NCBI GenBank assembly: GCA_963787675.1 | Contig: CAWBDV010000020.1 | Coordinates: 124,001 to 188,000, forward strand | Length of the DNA stretch: 64,000 nucleotides | Reading direction: 5' to 3' | Source: JAJPKK01 sp963787675 | GTDB lineage: Bacteria; Pseudomonadota; Alphaproteobacteria; Rhizobiales; Xanthobacteraceae | In this document: in pieces, positions 1 through 8,329 of the stretch | Numbering within the stretch: the first letter of the stretch is position 1 | Layout of the letters: every line of letters begins with the position of its first letter | The notes under the pieces: generated by a model | Databases searched by the model: none | Seen by the model: the letters and a program-made list of their open reading frames with translations, nothing else | What the model was told of the DNA's origin: nothing | Made by a program: the position numbers and the translations under genes

Positions 1-695
1 ACGATTTCCTCCCAGTTGGTGGCACCGCCCCTATAAGTTATGGTGGCGGACCACGGCATCGTGAAGACACCGTCGTCCTCGACCGTAAAATAGAGCTGCA
101 AGTGCTTGCCCTTATAATTGGGATTTATACTCCCCGGGGGAAGCATGTTCTCTTGCCGGTCTCGTTCCAACCCCTCTTTCGCCGCTTCGTAATCGATCAC
201 CCGATAGCGTTCGACCACATGCAGCGCCTTAGTGTACGGGGTGCCGAACAGGTCGATCATGGCATACGGCCGGTCAACCCTGATCCCCACGGTGTCGACC
301 ACCAGTGTGTCGCCTTCGTAACGGCCGATGGAATCCCCATGCCAGGACGGCGTCACCTGCGCAGGGTGAGATTGATTCAAGCGCACCTTGCGAACCTCCT
401 GGCCCTCGTCATAAAGAAATGTGACTTCGTGCGGCTGCTGCAGGATCAGCACTCCGAAATTCTTGTAGATGTAAGGCACCGGTTCGGGCCAACACTGGTT
501 GGCTGGGCTCGGAAAGGTGACGCCCTGCAGCGAGAGTTCGCCGAACTTCTTAACCGTTTCCGCCGCCTCGGGCTTCAGGATCGGATTGGTGTAATCCCCG
601 ACCAGTTGGTTGTAGTTGCTCACGCCATTGCTTCGGGACCTGTTCGTCACCGGGCGGGGACCCGACCGCAGCGGCTCGAAACCGGGAAGGGACAT
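1..695 (-). CDS. Conserved secreted hypothetical protein, 3' end outside window
   Basis: The minus-strand frame is open from the window edge to an ATG at 695. The protein contains LVGDYTNPILKPEAA, NQCWPEPVPYI, HPAQVTPSWHGDSIGRYEGD and LFGTPYTKALHVVERYR, which I recall as hallmarks of a conserved exported family of unknown function in Bradyrhizobium relatives. Family-like sequence continues in frame upstream of the ATG (AGGTAQVSIPDISG, ending near 740) and looks like the end of a secretion signal, but no start codon precedes it. The 5' end therefore seems lost where it meets the upstream gene. The real start is uncertain and the gene may be dead. Confidence 0.6.
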   Translation of the reverse strand, partial: MSLPGFEPLRSGPRPVTNRSRSNGVSNYNQLVGDYTNPILKPEAAETVKKFGELSLQGVTFPSPANQCWPEPVPYIYKNFGVLILQQPHEVTFLYDEGQEVRKVRLNQSHPAQVTPSWHGDSIGRYEGDTLVVDTVGIRVDRPYAMIDLFGTPYTKALHVVERYRVIDYEAAKEGLERDRQENMLPPGSINPNYKGKHLQLYFTVEDDGVFTMPWSATITYRGGATNWEEI

Positions 696-1021
696 GTGAC
701 GCCGTACGCCCGAGATATCGGGGATGGAGACTTGCGCAGTGCCGCCGGCAGGCCGACCGCGGGCGTTATCGTTTGCCCCGGGATGCCTCGAAGGTCGTCT
801 GGCACTTCGCCGAACGTCTTCAGGATCACGGCCTCGTCGAACTCGCCGACGTCTGGATCGCCGCGCCGAGAGAATGCGACGGCGCCCGCATGCTTATCGT
901 TGCAGGACATCGCCTCTGCGCGTCGAACCGCGGCGCTCTCGCTGGGGCATTCGATCGCTTCGCCGGGAGCCAGGCCGCCCTCGTCTACCCGAGTGAACGG
1001 CAATGCCACGAAATACACCAT
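647..1021 (-). CDS. Small conserved hypothetical protein (YFVALPF family)
   Basis: The protein starts MVYFVALPFTRVDEG and reads GEAIECPSESAAVRRAEA and GAVAFSRRGDPDVGEFDEA. I recall this as a family of about 100 residues in Hyphomicrobiales with no known function. The ATG at 1021 is preceded by GGAGG at a good distance, so it is preferred to upstream starts. Family-like sequence ends at VPDDL near residue 80. The remaining 40 residues look unrelated and overlap the start of the next gene, as if a deletion fused the two loci. Confidence 0.6.
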   Translation of the reverse strand: MVYFVALPFTRVDEGGLAPGEAIECPSESAAVRRAEAMSCNDKHAGAVAFSRRGDPDVGEFDEAVILKTFGEVPDDLRGIPGQTITPAVGLPAALRKSPSPISRAYGVTCPFPVSSRCGRVPAR

Positions 1022-1105
1022 GACACGACCTCCGCCGTTGACCCGCATTTCGTGGTCTTGACGGCTGCGAACAAAAAGAGAACAACTACGGGGGAAAGTC
1101 AAGCC

Positions 1106-1399
1106 ATGGGGGCAAACGTGAGCCGACTAGACCGCGAGAAGTGGCGTCAGGAGACCGATGCGACGTGTCCTCATCATGTGGACCTCACACCGCCGCCCGA
1201 CGGATACGGCGACCTGGTCGGCGCCCGGATTATGGACTTCCTGGAAAGCCGGATCGGCAGTTTCGACATGTACGTCGCAGTCGACGACCGCGGGGAGCCG
1301 TTCGTTCGATACTGCTTCGAACGCGAGGCCGATGCAGAATCCTTCTATGTGCTGTTCGGGTCGGCGGCGGAAAAGGCTGTCTTCAAAAAGGCGGTGTGA
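1106..1399 (+). CDS. Hypothetical protein, 97 aa
   Basis: This is a short soluble protein with no signal peptide or membrane segment. The C-terminal two thirds (DLVGARIMDFLESRIGSFDMY, then VRYCFEREADAESFYVLFG) has the composition and helix/strand alternation of a real globular protein. The ATG at 1106 follows a GGGGGAAAG ribosome site. The same frame is open farther upstream, but that part is antisense to the neighbour and looks non-coding. I do not recognise a family. Confidence 0.55.
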   Translation: MGANVSRLDREKWRQETDATCPHHVDLTPPPDGYGDLVGARIMDFLESRIGSFDMYVAVDDRGEPFVRYCFEREADAESFYVLFGSAAEKAVFKKAV

Positions 1400-1616
1400 A
1401 GCCCTGCTCGGCGGCGAGATCGCCATCGCTTTGACCAGCGCGCCGACGCGCGAACTTCAGGGCGAGACTATGCGGGCCGGGCTTGGTTGAGCGCGCCGGA
1501 TTAAACTCACATGCTTGCGTTTCCCCGCTGGAGGCTGAGAAGACCTTGCCGGAGGCGGCGGACTCGGCGACCCTCGCGGGAATCCGGTGACGAAAGTTGC
1601 CAAAAGGGAGGCGAGC

Positions 1617-3113
1617 ATGAGCGACCAATCGAGCCCGGCCAATTTCACCCCATCGGGAAGTTCCGCTGCCGACACGAGCAGCGATGAAACAAGGTCGCGC
1701 CGCGATTTCCTGCGGGTGGGAGCCGGTGTCGTCGGCGCCGCCGCCGCAGCGCCCATGTTCTCCGCCAGCGGTCAAGCACAAGGCGATGATCCAGAGCTTG
1801 CGCGCGTGCTGGGACAGCGCCGCATCCTGATCAGGGGCGGCGTGGTGCTCTCGCTCGACCGGCAGGTCGGCGACTTCGCTCAGGCTGACGTACTGATCGA
1901 GAATGGCAAGATTCGTGAGGTTCGCCCTGGTATCGCCGCCGATGCTGCGGTGGTCGATGCCGCCAATCGCATCGTCATCCCCGGCTTCATCGACACCCAC
2001 CACCACTTCTACCAGGGCATTCTACGCAGCGTTCTTTCGAACGGCCTGCTCAATCCGGACTACCAGCGCGACATCGCTGGTACGCTCACCGCGGTCTACC
2101 AGCCCGCAGATGTCTATGCCGGCGAACTTGTGACTGCGCTCGGCATGATCGACCACGGCACCACCACCGCAGTCGACACCTCGCAAGTCCAGCACACGCC
2201 CGAGCATACCGACGCGGGCATCCGCGCGTTGCAAGAATCCGGCCTGCGCGTCGTCTACGCCTATTCGCGTGGCACCGGTCCAGCCTCGCAATATCCGCAG
2301 GACGCGATGCGCCTCGCACGTACGACCTTCAGTTCCACGGACCAACTCCTGACCCTTGCGCTTGGCGCCAGTCTCGACGAGGCAATTTTCCGGGCCGCGC
2401 GCGACGCTGGCGTGCCGGCGGTCTCGCACGGCGTCAACAACAACACCGAGGCGGCCCTGTTCGCGCTCGGCCGCGCAGGCCTGCTCAAGCCTGGGGACGA
2501 ATACATCCACTGTACCCACTTGAGCGACGCAGCCTGGAAGCTAATCAAGGATACCGGCGGGCATGTATCGCTCGCGGTCCCGATCGAGATGGCGATGGGC
2601 CATGGCCTGCCGCCGATCCAGGACGCGCTCGACCACGGCATCCGCCCGTCACTGAGCTCGGACGTCGACGTGACCATGGCGCAGGACCCCTTCACGATGA
2701 TGCGCGCGACCTTCACCCTGCAACGCCTCGGCGTATTGCAGCGGGCACGCGTCGGCGCGCCGAACCTGCCGGCGTTGCTCACCTGTCGCAACGTGCTCGA
2801 GTTTGCCACCGTCGAAGGTGCGCGCTGCACGGGCCTCGAACGCAAGGTCGGCACGCTCACGCCCGGCAAGGACGCCGACATCGTGCTGCTCAAAGCCGAC
2901 CGGCTCAACGTCTGGCCGCTCAACAACGCGCCAGGCGCGGTCGTCAATCTGATGAACCCGAGCAACGTCGACACCGTCTTCATCGCCGGCAAGGCACGCA
3001 AGTGGCGCGGCAACCTGGTCGGCGTCGACGTGCCGCGTGTGTTGCGACTTGTTGCGGATGCGCGCGATGGCGTCGTGCGGCGGTCGGGCTTCATGGTGGA
3101 TCTGCTGGGCTGA
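1617..3113 (+). CDS. Tat-exported ATZ/TRZ-type amidohydrolase
   Basis: This 498-residue metal-dependent hydrolase is of the amidohydrolase superfamily (chlorohydrolase/cytosine-deaminase branch). A twin-arginine signal SRRDFLRVGAG (residues 27-37) followed by an alanine-rich stretch predicts folded export to the periplasm. The TIM-barrel metal ligands are visible: DTHHHFYQG around residues 127-133, VSHGVNNN, IHCTHLSD and the late Asp in LSSDVD. The C-terminal GTLTPGKDADIVLL is the usual family ending. The ATG at 1617 was chosen because AAGGGAGG lies just upstream; an in-frame start 10 codons earlier lacks this. The substrate cannot be read from sequence. Deaminase or dechlorinase activity is possible. 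It is a single-gene unit closed by a terminator. Confidence 0.85.
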   Translation: MSDQSSPANFTPSGSSAADTSSDETRSRRDFLRVGAGVVGAAAAAPMFSASGQAQGDDPELARVLGQRRILIRGGVVLSLDRQVGDFAQADVLIENGKIREVRPGIAADAAVVDAANRIVIPGFIDTHHHFYQGILRSVLSNGLLNPDYQRDIAGTLTAVYQPADVYAGELVTALGMIDHGTTTAVDTSQVQHTPEHTDAGIRALQESGLRVVYAYSRGTGPASQYPQDAMRLARTTFSSTDQLLTLALGASLDEAIFRAARDAGVPAVSHGVNNNTEAALFALGRAGLLKPGDEYIHCTHLSDAAWKLIKDTGGHVSLAVPIEMAMGHGLPPIQDALDHGIRPSLSSDVDVTMAQDPFTMMRATFTLQRLGVLQRARVGAPNLPALLTCRNVLEFATVEGARCTGLERKVGTLTPGKDADIVLLKADRLNVWPLNNAPGAVVNLMNPSNVDTVFIAGKARKWRGNLVGVDVPRVLRLVADARDGVVRRSGFMVDLLG

Positions 3114-3171
3114 CCCACGTCGCCGATGGCGCTTCCAGTCGGCGCTGGGAGCCAGCCGCCTCCTATGACTG

Positions 3172-3206
3172 CCCGGTCTCCGCCTAACCTGGAGGCCGGG
3201 TTTTTC
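3172..3206 (+). terminator. Rho-independent terminator of the amidohydrolase gene
   Basis: A ten-base-pair stem, CCCGGTCTCC with GGAGGCCGGG (one G-T pair), has a short loop and is followed by TTTTTCTT. It lies about 60 bases after the amidohydrolase stop codon. Confidence 0.8.
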
Positions 3207-3449
3207 TTACGGGTTCTCGACAAGGGCGTAAGGTGGGGCACCGCTGCTTTGAACGATATGACCACACATCGCCCGCTAGGTATGATCGCGACGTCGGTCG
3301 CCAACCAGCATCATCAACGTCGCGGTGGCGCACTGGTAATAGCCAATCCCGCAGACCAGATCGCCGATCACAGTCGGCGTTCAACCGAAGCAGTCACTCC
3401 GTGCCCGTACAGGGCCGCACCCGTCAGCCTAGTCGGGGCCATCTTTTTA
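3207..3449. other. Gene-free spacer between convergent genes
   Basis: Together with the preceding terminator this makes about 335 bases without a gene. Open frames here have no family-like sequence. No tRNA, repeat or other structure was recognised. Confidence 0.5.
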
Positions 3450-3899
3450 TCAGCGCCGTTGAGCCTGTCGCGCCCTGCCTTGACAAAAGTTCTGGATTTC
3501 CTGCGGTAGAATGGTCGTCTGAATCGGGGGCGTGAGCCCATATTTCTGATTAATCTGCTTTTGCCACGAGAGGGATGTCAGCACATCCAATGGGGACGGC
3601 ACGCTCTGACAGAATTCGTTGCTAGTCTTCGCGGTCCGGAGGCATCTAGCCAGGAAGACGTGAACGCTTAAGGATTCAACAAATCCCGCCTTTCTTGCGC
3701 GAGTCGCCGCCTCATCAACGCAGGCTGAGCTTTCCTTGCCCACCGCAAATTTTGCCGCGTCCACCTCGGTAGCCTTGATGTCGGCGATCATCTTTTCACC
3801 GTTCTTCTGCCACCACCAGTATCCGACGCCCGCTGTCGCTCCACCAACAAAAATGAGGGAACCGAGCGTGATGAGTATCACCTTGATCGCAGTGCGCAT
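3450..3899 (-). CDS. Membrane-anchored conserved hypothetical protein
   Basis: The 149-residue protein has one N-terminal transmembrane helix (residues 5-28, rich in Ile, Leu, Val and Gly) followed by WWWQKNGEKM and a soluble region, presumably periplasmic. Five cysteines at regular spacing (SSACVDEA, LARCLRT, NEFCQSV, QNFCQG) suggest disulfides. The order of TM helix, glycine-rich turn, WWxQ and Cys-rich helical repeat resembles a widespread proteobacterial family of unknown function. A GGAGG site precedes the ATG. It stands alone, convergent with the amidohydrolase. Confidence 0.7.
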   Translation of the reverse strand: MRTAIKVILITLGSLIFVGGATAGVGYWWWQKNGEKMIADIKATEVDAAKFAVGKESSACVDEAATRARKAGFVESLSVHVFLARCLRTAKTSNEFCQSVPSPLDVLTSLSWQKQINQKYGLTPPIQTTILPQEIQNFCQGRARQAQRR

Positions 3900-4268
3900 T
3901 GCAAGCCTCCGATGACCAGACTCTCATGGATTCTTAGTAGCTCCAGAGCAGGCATGAGTTCATGGCCGCCTATGCCGTTGACGGCAAGCCCGCGTAGAGG
4001 TGCCGGTTCTGCGCCGAAATGGGTGCACAAGTTCTGATTTGATCACTTGGCTACCAGACAGATTCCGCGCGGGGACAGGCTAATTGAGCTTCGACGCTGT
4101 CAAAGCTACGACTGAGCGTGAGGCGGTGGGTCCCTCCCTCGTCGCGCGGGTTCGCCGATTTTCTTTGAACTCCGCCCCTGCCTGTCGCACTAACCCACCG
4201 GCAGTATTCGAAATCGGCCGATGTCGTTGTGACGACATCTGTCGTGCCAACTTGCAATGGAGGCCAAT
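3900..4268. other. Intergenic region, no gene recognised
   Basis: Open frames in both directions have low-complexity, arginine- and serine-rich translations typical of non-coding GC-rich DNA. The stretch holds whatever promoter serves the divergent gene ending at 3450. Nothing else was identified. Confidence 0.4.
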
Positions 4269-4358
4269 ATGCCGATCATGTTCTAGTTCTTCTGGGTCGC
4301 GATGTTCTCCGCGACGCTGGAAATCCCACCGATGGCAGCCGCACACAGTGAAGGCTAA
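4269..4358 (+). pseudogene. Possible small membrane peptide with in-frame TAG
   Basis: An ATG preceded by GGAGG opens MPIMF, then a TAG codon, then FFWVAMFSATLEIPPM and a short tail ending in TAA. If TAG replaced a sense codon this would be a 29-residue one-helix peptide. As written it is interrupted at codon 6. The strong ribosome site and hydrophobic pattern are the only support. Confidence 0.25.
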
Positions 4359-4425
4359 GCGGCAGCGTCTTCGCTGACTCCAGATCGTCGGACTTTGGGT
4401 TCTCGTGTTAAATCCGTGTTCCGGC

Positions 4426-4701
4426 ATGAGGCTAACGACAGCGGCGGAGGATCCACGGGTGGCCGAGATTGAAACGCGATGCTTACACTGTGAGATAAAT
4501 GAGATCGTGCAACGACACCTTGAACAAGACGACCCCATCAACCTGCCGGAGTTGGTGGCGAAGGTCGGCGAAAGTCTTGTCGAGTTGATCCTCGTCGCGC
4601 CGGAAGATCAGTGGGCCATCCTCCTGGCTGAGGCGCTGCGAAGCATTGGCGACACCTACCTTGAGAAGTCTGGCGCTTATGGCTCTGAAACAGCGCACTA
4701 A
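4426..4701 (+). CDS. Small acidic hypothetical protein
   Basis: This 91-residue, largely helical, acidic protein (INEIVQRHLEQDDPINLPEL, LVELILVAPEDQWAILLAEA) has the look of a conserved alphaproteobacterial small protein, but no function is known to me. Two starts are possible, 4405 and 4426; the later one gives MRLTTAAEDPRV and is preferred, although no strong ribosome site is present. It converges on the ProQ-like gene, with 11 bases between the stop codons. Confidence 0.6.
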   Translation: MRLTTAAEDPRVAEIETRCLHCEINEIVQRHLEQDDPINLPELVAKVGESLVELILVAPEDQWAILLAEALRSIGDTYLEKSGAYGSETAH

Positions 4702-4712
4702 AAGTTGAGGGA

Positions 4713-5141
4713 TCAGCGGGTCGACTTCCTCACTGCGGCCGCCTTCTTGAGATCAGCAAGAGAAAGTCGCTTTGTCCCCGCTGCGGGAGCAGATTTATTC
4801 TTGCCAGCCTCGTTCAGGGCCTTGCTGGCACGTTTTGCAAGTGCGGCTAATTGGTTCTTGGCGGCGTTCGCTTCCCTTGCCGTGACGGTGCCAGCAGGCT
4901 GTCCGGTAAGGTCAAGCCGAACCGCCCCCTCCATCATGGCCTTCAAGTACGAGGGGCTGCGGCAGTACCGCGCCAGCGCAGCCAAGATACGCCGGTGCGA
5001 GATTTGGGCCACGGCATAAAGCTCCTCACGAATGCCGCTTTTGAGCGGACGGACATGATCCGGTTCGAGTGTGAACGTCGCCGGAAACGCCGTCGCAAGC
5101 TCAGCCATGGTGGCTTTGATCTTCTCGCTTTCCCCCGCCAT
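4713..5141 (-). CDS. ProQ/FinO-domain RNA chaperone
   Basis: The 142-residue protein carries a ProQ/FinO RNA-binding domain over about residues 15-100. Visible landmarks are FPATFTLEPDHVRPLKSGIR, ISHRRILAALARYCRSPSYL and GAVRLDLTGQPAGTV. These proteins bind structured 3' ends of sRNAs and mRNAs and tune their stability and pairing. The lysine- and alanine-rich C-terminal tail (KKAAAVRKSTR) would add unspecific RNA contacts. The length is normal for the short alphaproteobacterial form, which lacks the long linker and C-terminal domain of E. coli ProQ. Confidence 0.85.
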   Translation of the reverse strand: MAGESEKIKATMAELATAFPATFTLEPDHVRPLKSGIREELYAVAQISHRRILAALARYCRSPSYLKAMMEGAVRLDLTGQPAGTVTAREANAAKNQLAALAKRASKALNEAGKNKSAPAAGTKRLSLADLKKAAAVRKSTR

Positions 5142-5630
5142 CTCGTCCCCCTCAACCCAGGAGGCATCCTAGCAGTTTGGCCATGGGCTTCGCTATAAAC
5201 GGCCGCTGTGGATTGCTGTGGATGATTGCCGGAGCCCGGTTCGCAACCGTGTGGCGTCGAAATACGATCAGCTAGGCCAGTCGTTCCGGCCGAATAACAA
5301 CCGAACGCCTAAACCCAATTTATTTCCGAAATAATAGAAAAAAGTATCGATACACTCATCACGGGCGTAAACCCGACGAATACTCGATTATCCGATAAAC
5401 CCGCCGGGGGCGGAAACCCCAAATCGCAAAATGATCCCCGCCCCCCGCAGGACCCTCACCCCAGCCCACAGTCGACTAGATTGTGCCTTGGCAAAGGTGA
5501 CGGGATTAAGGCTGGCAGATCGCTTGTCGAGGCGGTCCGGAGATTTTTTGTGTCGGACCATATGATGACCAGGCATCAACGTTTGCTTGCGATGCAGTCG
5601 ACAGAGGCGGGGACGATGCGCGACGCCTAC
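5142..5630. other. Intergenic region with short AT-rich patch
   Basis: This is about 490 bases without a convincing gene. An AT-richer stretch at 5300-5400 contains four loosely spaced AAACCC motifs (near 5314, 5368, 5396 and 5413). No RNA gene or terminator was recognised. Confidence 0.4.
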
Positions 5631-5711
5631 TCAATTCCGGCTGATTGCCAGTACGATGGCGCCTACCGAGGCGCTGGCCATTAGTCCGAACATCAGGGTC
5701 ATGAAAATCAT
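5631..5711 (-). CDS. Predicted 26-residue membrane peptide
   Basis: An ATG at 5711 preceded by GGAAGG opens a 26-codon frame: MIFMTLMFGLMASASVGA, then IVLAISRN and a TGA. It is almost one continuous hydrophobic helix with small-residue spacing and a charged end, as expected for a single-pass inner-membrane peptide. Start, ribosome site and composition fit a real small gene, and similar tiny membrane peptides are common in Bradyrhizobium relatives. Function unknown. Confidence 0.45.
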   Translation of the reverse strand: MIFMTLMFGLMASASVGAIVLAISRN

Positions 5712-5955
5712 GGCGCACCTTCCATGTCGGCCCGATCAGCGGCGGGCGATCGTTCGCCATGCAATTAGGCGGGCACATCTGTTAAAAAACGCTTAAACGG
5801 TCACGCCCGCATGAATCGGAGCGCGTTCAACGAGGGCAAGACTATCGGTCAAGGATGGTTCCGAGCAGATCGAGCCGAGCCACCGCAAATGTGACGCGAA
5901 GGTGTGGGCACTAACGCCCGGCGCGTGCGTTGGAAGTCGGCACGCTGCTGTTGAG

Positions 5956-6252
5956 CTACTTCGATGCTGGACGAGCGCTCTTCGGGGTTGCTCTCGCCTT
6001 TTCGCGTGCAAACATATCGAGTCTATAGATGCTGAAATCAGGACGCGCCATATCCCCACAAGATGCTTTGAATTCGTCCGGATGCACCTCGATTTCCTTC
6101 ACTGTCACCAAGCCTTCTTTGGACGCCCTTAATCTTCCTCTGGCTCTCACGCGCAACCACATTTCATACTCAGCGGGCTGAAAATCGCCGATAAGGACTC
6201 TGAAGGCCTCGTAATCCTCCTCTGCTATCTTCGCCAAATATTCGACAGCCAC
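5956..6252 (-). CDS. Hypothetical protein, 98 aa
   Basis: This soluble 98-residue protein starts at a GTG (MAVEYLAKIAEEDYEAFR). Natural-looking mixed composition (FQPAEYEMWLRVRARGRLRA, VTVKEIEVHPDEFKA) and a basic C-terminal tail suggest a real small globular protein. The family is not recognised. Confidence 0.6.
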   Translation of the reverse strand: MAVEYLAKIAEEDYEAFRVLIGDFQPAEYEMWLRVRARGRLRASKEGLVTVKEIEVHPDEFKASCGDMARPDFSIYRLDMFAREKARATPKSARPASK

Positions 6253-6353
6253 GACATATGCTCCGCTACGGACTTAGTGAGCCGACCGCCGCTTTCCTGA
6301 TTGGTCCCCGTCCGCCACCGCGCCACCAAGCGCCGCAATGAAGGTTCGCCGGT

Positions 6354-6524
6354 TCATTCGATCACCTCGTCGGCGAGGGCCAGTAGTGTAGGTGGAACAT
6401 CGAGCCCGAGCACTTTGGCGGTCTTAATGTTGAGAACCATTTCGAATTTGTTCGGTTGTATCACCGGCAAGTCGGCGGCTGTCTCACCTTTAAGAATGCG
6501 ACCGACGTAGTTGCCTGCTTGGCG
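6354..6524 (-). pseudogene. 3' fragment of an ABC-type substrate-binding protein gene
   Basis: This is the last 57 codons of a periplasmic substrate-binding protein of the uncharacterised ABC receptor type (PF04392-like). The fragment runs QAGNYVGRILKGETAADLPV, IQPNKFEMVLNIKTAKVLGL, DVPPTLLALADEVIE, and then stop. Nothing of the preceding 250 or so residues is present. Upstream the DNA changes abruptly into the RNase-H-like gene, so this is a recombination remnant and not a gene. Confidence 0.75.
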
Positions 6525-7195
6525 AGCCATGCCGCGATGCTGTAGGCATCGTGCTGGTCGTTGGTGCGGCATTCGCGAGCGAAGCTGTGGCTCCAAAGAG
6601 CGGGATAGACTTCGACGATGCCCGAGCGCCCAGATGGAATTTTCCACCCATCGAACGGCCAAAAATGGACGCGGGACCCGAGTCGCTGGCGGATGAACCG
6701 CAGCCAGGGAATCCCAGCATGGGTGGATTTTGCCACCGATCCCTGCACGTCAAAGTGAAAGACTGACTTCGCCCTCCCGGCACGTTCCTCGGTCAACCGC
6801 CGCCAGCGGGCGTTGCCCATGCGTGCGGCACCGTTGCCGCGCACGCCATCGCGAACGAAGTCAACGTAGATGTCCTCGTCAGTCGGCCAATGCTGCTGGA
6901 AATCATCAAGGAAGGCCGGCCATTCCGGTTTGAGGCGATGCACCTCGAAATAGCGCAGCGGAAACGAGAAGCCGTGGTCGATGCCGACCAGCGTTCGCAC
7001 GTCCTCGGCGAGTTGTTCGACCAGCCATTCGGCGATGCCGCGCCGGGTCCAGTATTTGCGAAAGCTTGGCGGCGGCGAAATCTCCATGGCCGGCGCACCG
7101 CCTTCGGCCATATAGACGCGAATCCCTTTCAGGCTCGCGGTCGGTGTCTGCGCGCCCGAATAGTCGATACCAATGGTGCGGGCGAACTCGGGCAT
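6461..7195 (-). CDS. RNase-H-fold-like conserved protein, C-terminus replaced
   Basis: The N-terminus FARTIGIDYSGAQTPTASLK has the Asp-containing first strand of an RNase-H-like (DUF429-type) fold. LVGIDHGFSFPLRYF, VFHFDVQGSVAKSTHAGIPW and DQHDAYSIAAWL carry further conserved acidic and basic residues. I recall homologues of about 260 residues in alphaproteobacteria, of unknown role. After SIAAWLAKQ the sequence leaves the family and runs out of frame through the ABC-receptor fragment, so about the last 30 residues are foreign. The protein may be non-functional. Confidence 0.65.
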   Translation of the reverse strand: MPEFARTIGIDYSGAQTPTASLKGIRVYMAEGGAPAMEISPPPSFRKYWTRRGIAEWLVEQLAEDVRTLVGIDHGFSFPLRYFEVHRLKPEWPAFLDDFQQHWPTDEDIYVDFVRDGVRGNGAARMGNARWRRLTEERAGRAKSVFHFDVQGSVAKSTHAGIPWLRFIRQRLGSRVHFWPFDGWKIPSGRSGIVEVYPALWSHSFARECRTNDQHDAYSIAAWLAKQATTSVAFLKVRQPPTCR

Positions 7196-7390
7196 GGGCT
7201 CAGTCTGCGGAACCGGTTACATCAAGGCAATCAGAATGTACCACGCAACCCTGAAAGCAAAGGTACCCCAGCCTCGGCCGCTCTGGCTCGCCCGCAGGCG
7301 CAGATTCGTTCGTCTGACCCCTCAAATGATAAAAGGCCTCATGATCGATTACGCGTACTCGAAGGGCCAATCTACCGAGGGGAGACTTTT

Positions 7391-8329
7391 ATGTATCAAG
7401 GAGTCGCTCAGTGGCGCCAAATCCGCCGCCGTATTCTTGAGAAAGGAACACCGAAGAAGCAGGTGGCTCGCGAAACAGGGCTCAGCAGGCCGACTATCAA
7501 CAAGATGCTTCTGCACAAAACTCCGCCGGGCTACGGTCCTAGACTGCCCATCTACCCTAAATTAGGGCCATACATCTCCGCAATTGACAGACTGATGCAG
7601 GCGTCGGGGGCAGATATAGCGATTCGGGACATCGTTGAGCAGTTGCGTCGCGAGCTGCCGCTCGCCAAGGATCTCGATGACTTCCAGTTCGACGGCACGC
7701 CAATCAACGAGACCCTGGTGCGCGATCTTGCCGGCGGCGGATTCCTTGCTCAGCAGCGCAACGTCGTGCTGATCGGCGGTACCGGGACGGGTAAAACCCA
7801 TCTGGCGATTGCCATCGCCCGGAGCTGCATCCGATCCGGCTCTCGTGGTCGCTTCTACAACGTGGTCGATCTCGTCAACCGGCTCGAGGCTGAGACCCGC
7901 AACGCGCGACAAGGCCGGATCGCCGATCACTTGGCCCGGCTGGACTTCGTGATCCTCGACGAACTCGGCTATCTGCCGTTTGCCCAAGCCGGCGGCCAGC
8001 TCCTATTCCACCTCATCAGTAGGCTCTACGAGCGCACCTCAATCATCGTCACAACCAATCTTGCTTTCGGCGAATGGCCAAGCGTCTTCACCGACGCCAA
8101 GATGACGACCGCATTGCTCGACCGTCTAACCCATCACTGCGATATTATCGAAACCGGAAACGACAGCTGGCGCTTGAAAAGCCGCGCTGACGATCACCCC
8201 ACAAGCCGCGCTCGCACCGTCTCCGCAACCCCGACCAGCTCCGACGGCGCGAGCGCTACCGCCCGGACTCGTCGGGCAAAGGGGTCCCTTTTGGATGCTG
8301 ATAAGGGGTCCCGATTAGGGGCCGATTGA
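7391..8329 (+). pseudogene. IS21-family remnant: IstA-IstB in-frame chimera
   Basis: The ATG at 7391 opens the IstA transposase N-terminus: VAQWRQIRRRILEKGTPKKQ, a helix-turn-helix ending SRPTINKMLLHKTPPGYGPR, and KLGPYISAIDRLMQ. After IRDIVEQLRRE (about residue 88) the frame passes straight into IstB, the AAA+ helper: DLDDFQFDGTPINETLVRDL, Walker A GGTGTGKTH, Walker B FVILDELGYLPF, sensor VTTNLAFGEW and HHCDIIETGNDSWR. All IstA catalytic (DDE) sequence and the IstB N-terminus are missing. The tail after residue 270 is non-coding end sequence. It is unlikely to transpose by itself. Confidence 0.85.

Noticed and set aside
102..1061. Plus-strand frame of 319 codons at the left edge
   Set aside because: It is antisense to two minus-strand genes whose translations match recalled protein families; its own translation is low-complexity and family-less.
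3126..3509. Plus-strand frame of 127 codons after the amidohydrolase
   Set aside because: It reads through a clear terminator hairpin and overlaps the convergent membrane-protein gene; no ribosome site.
6301..6510. Plus-strand frame ending KSAAVSPLRMRPT
   Set aside because: It is the antisense of the ABC-receptor fragment; the same mistaken frame is commonly annotated opposite such receptors.
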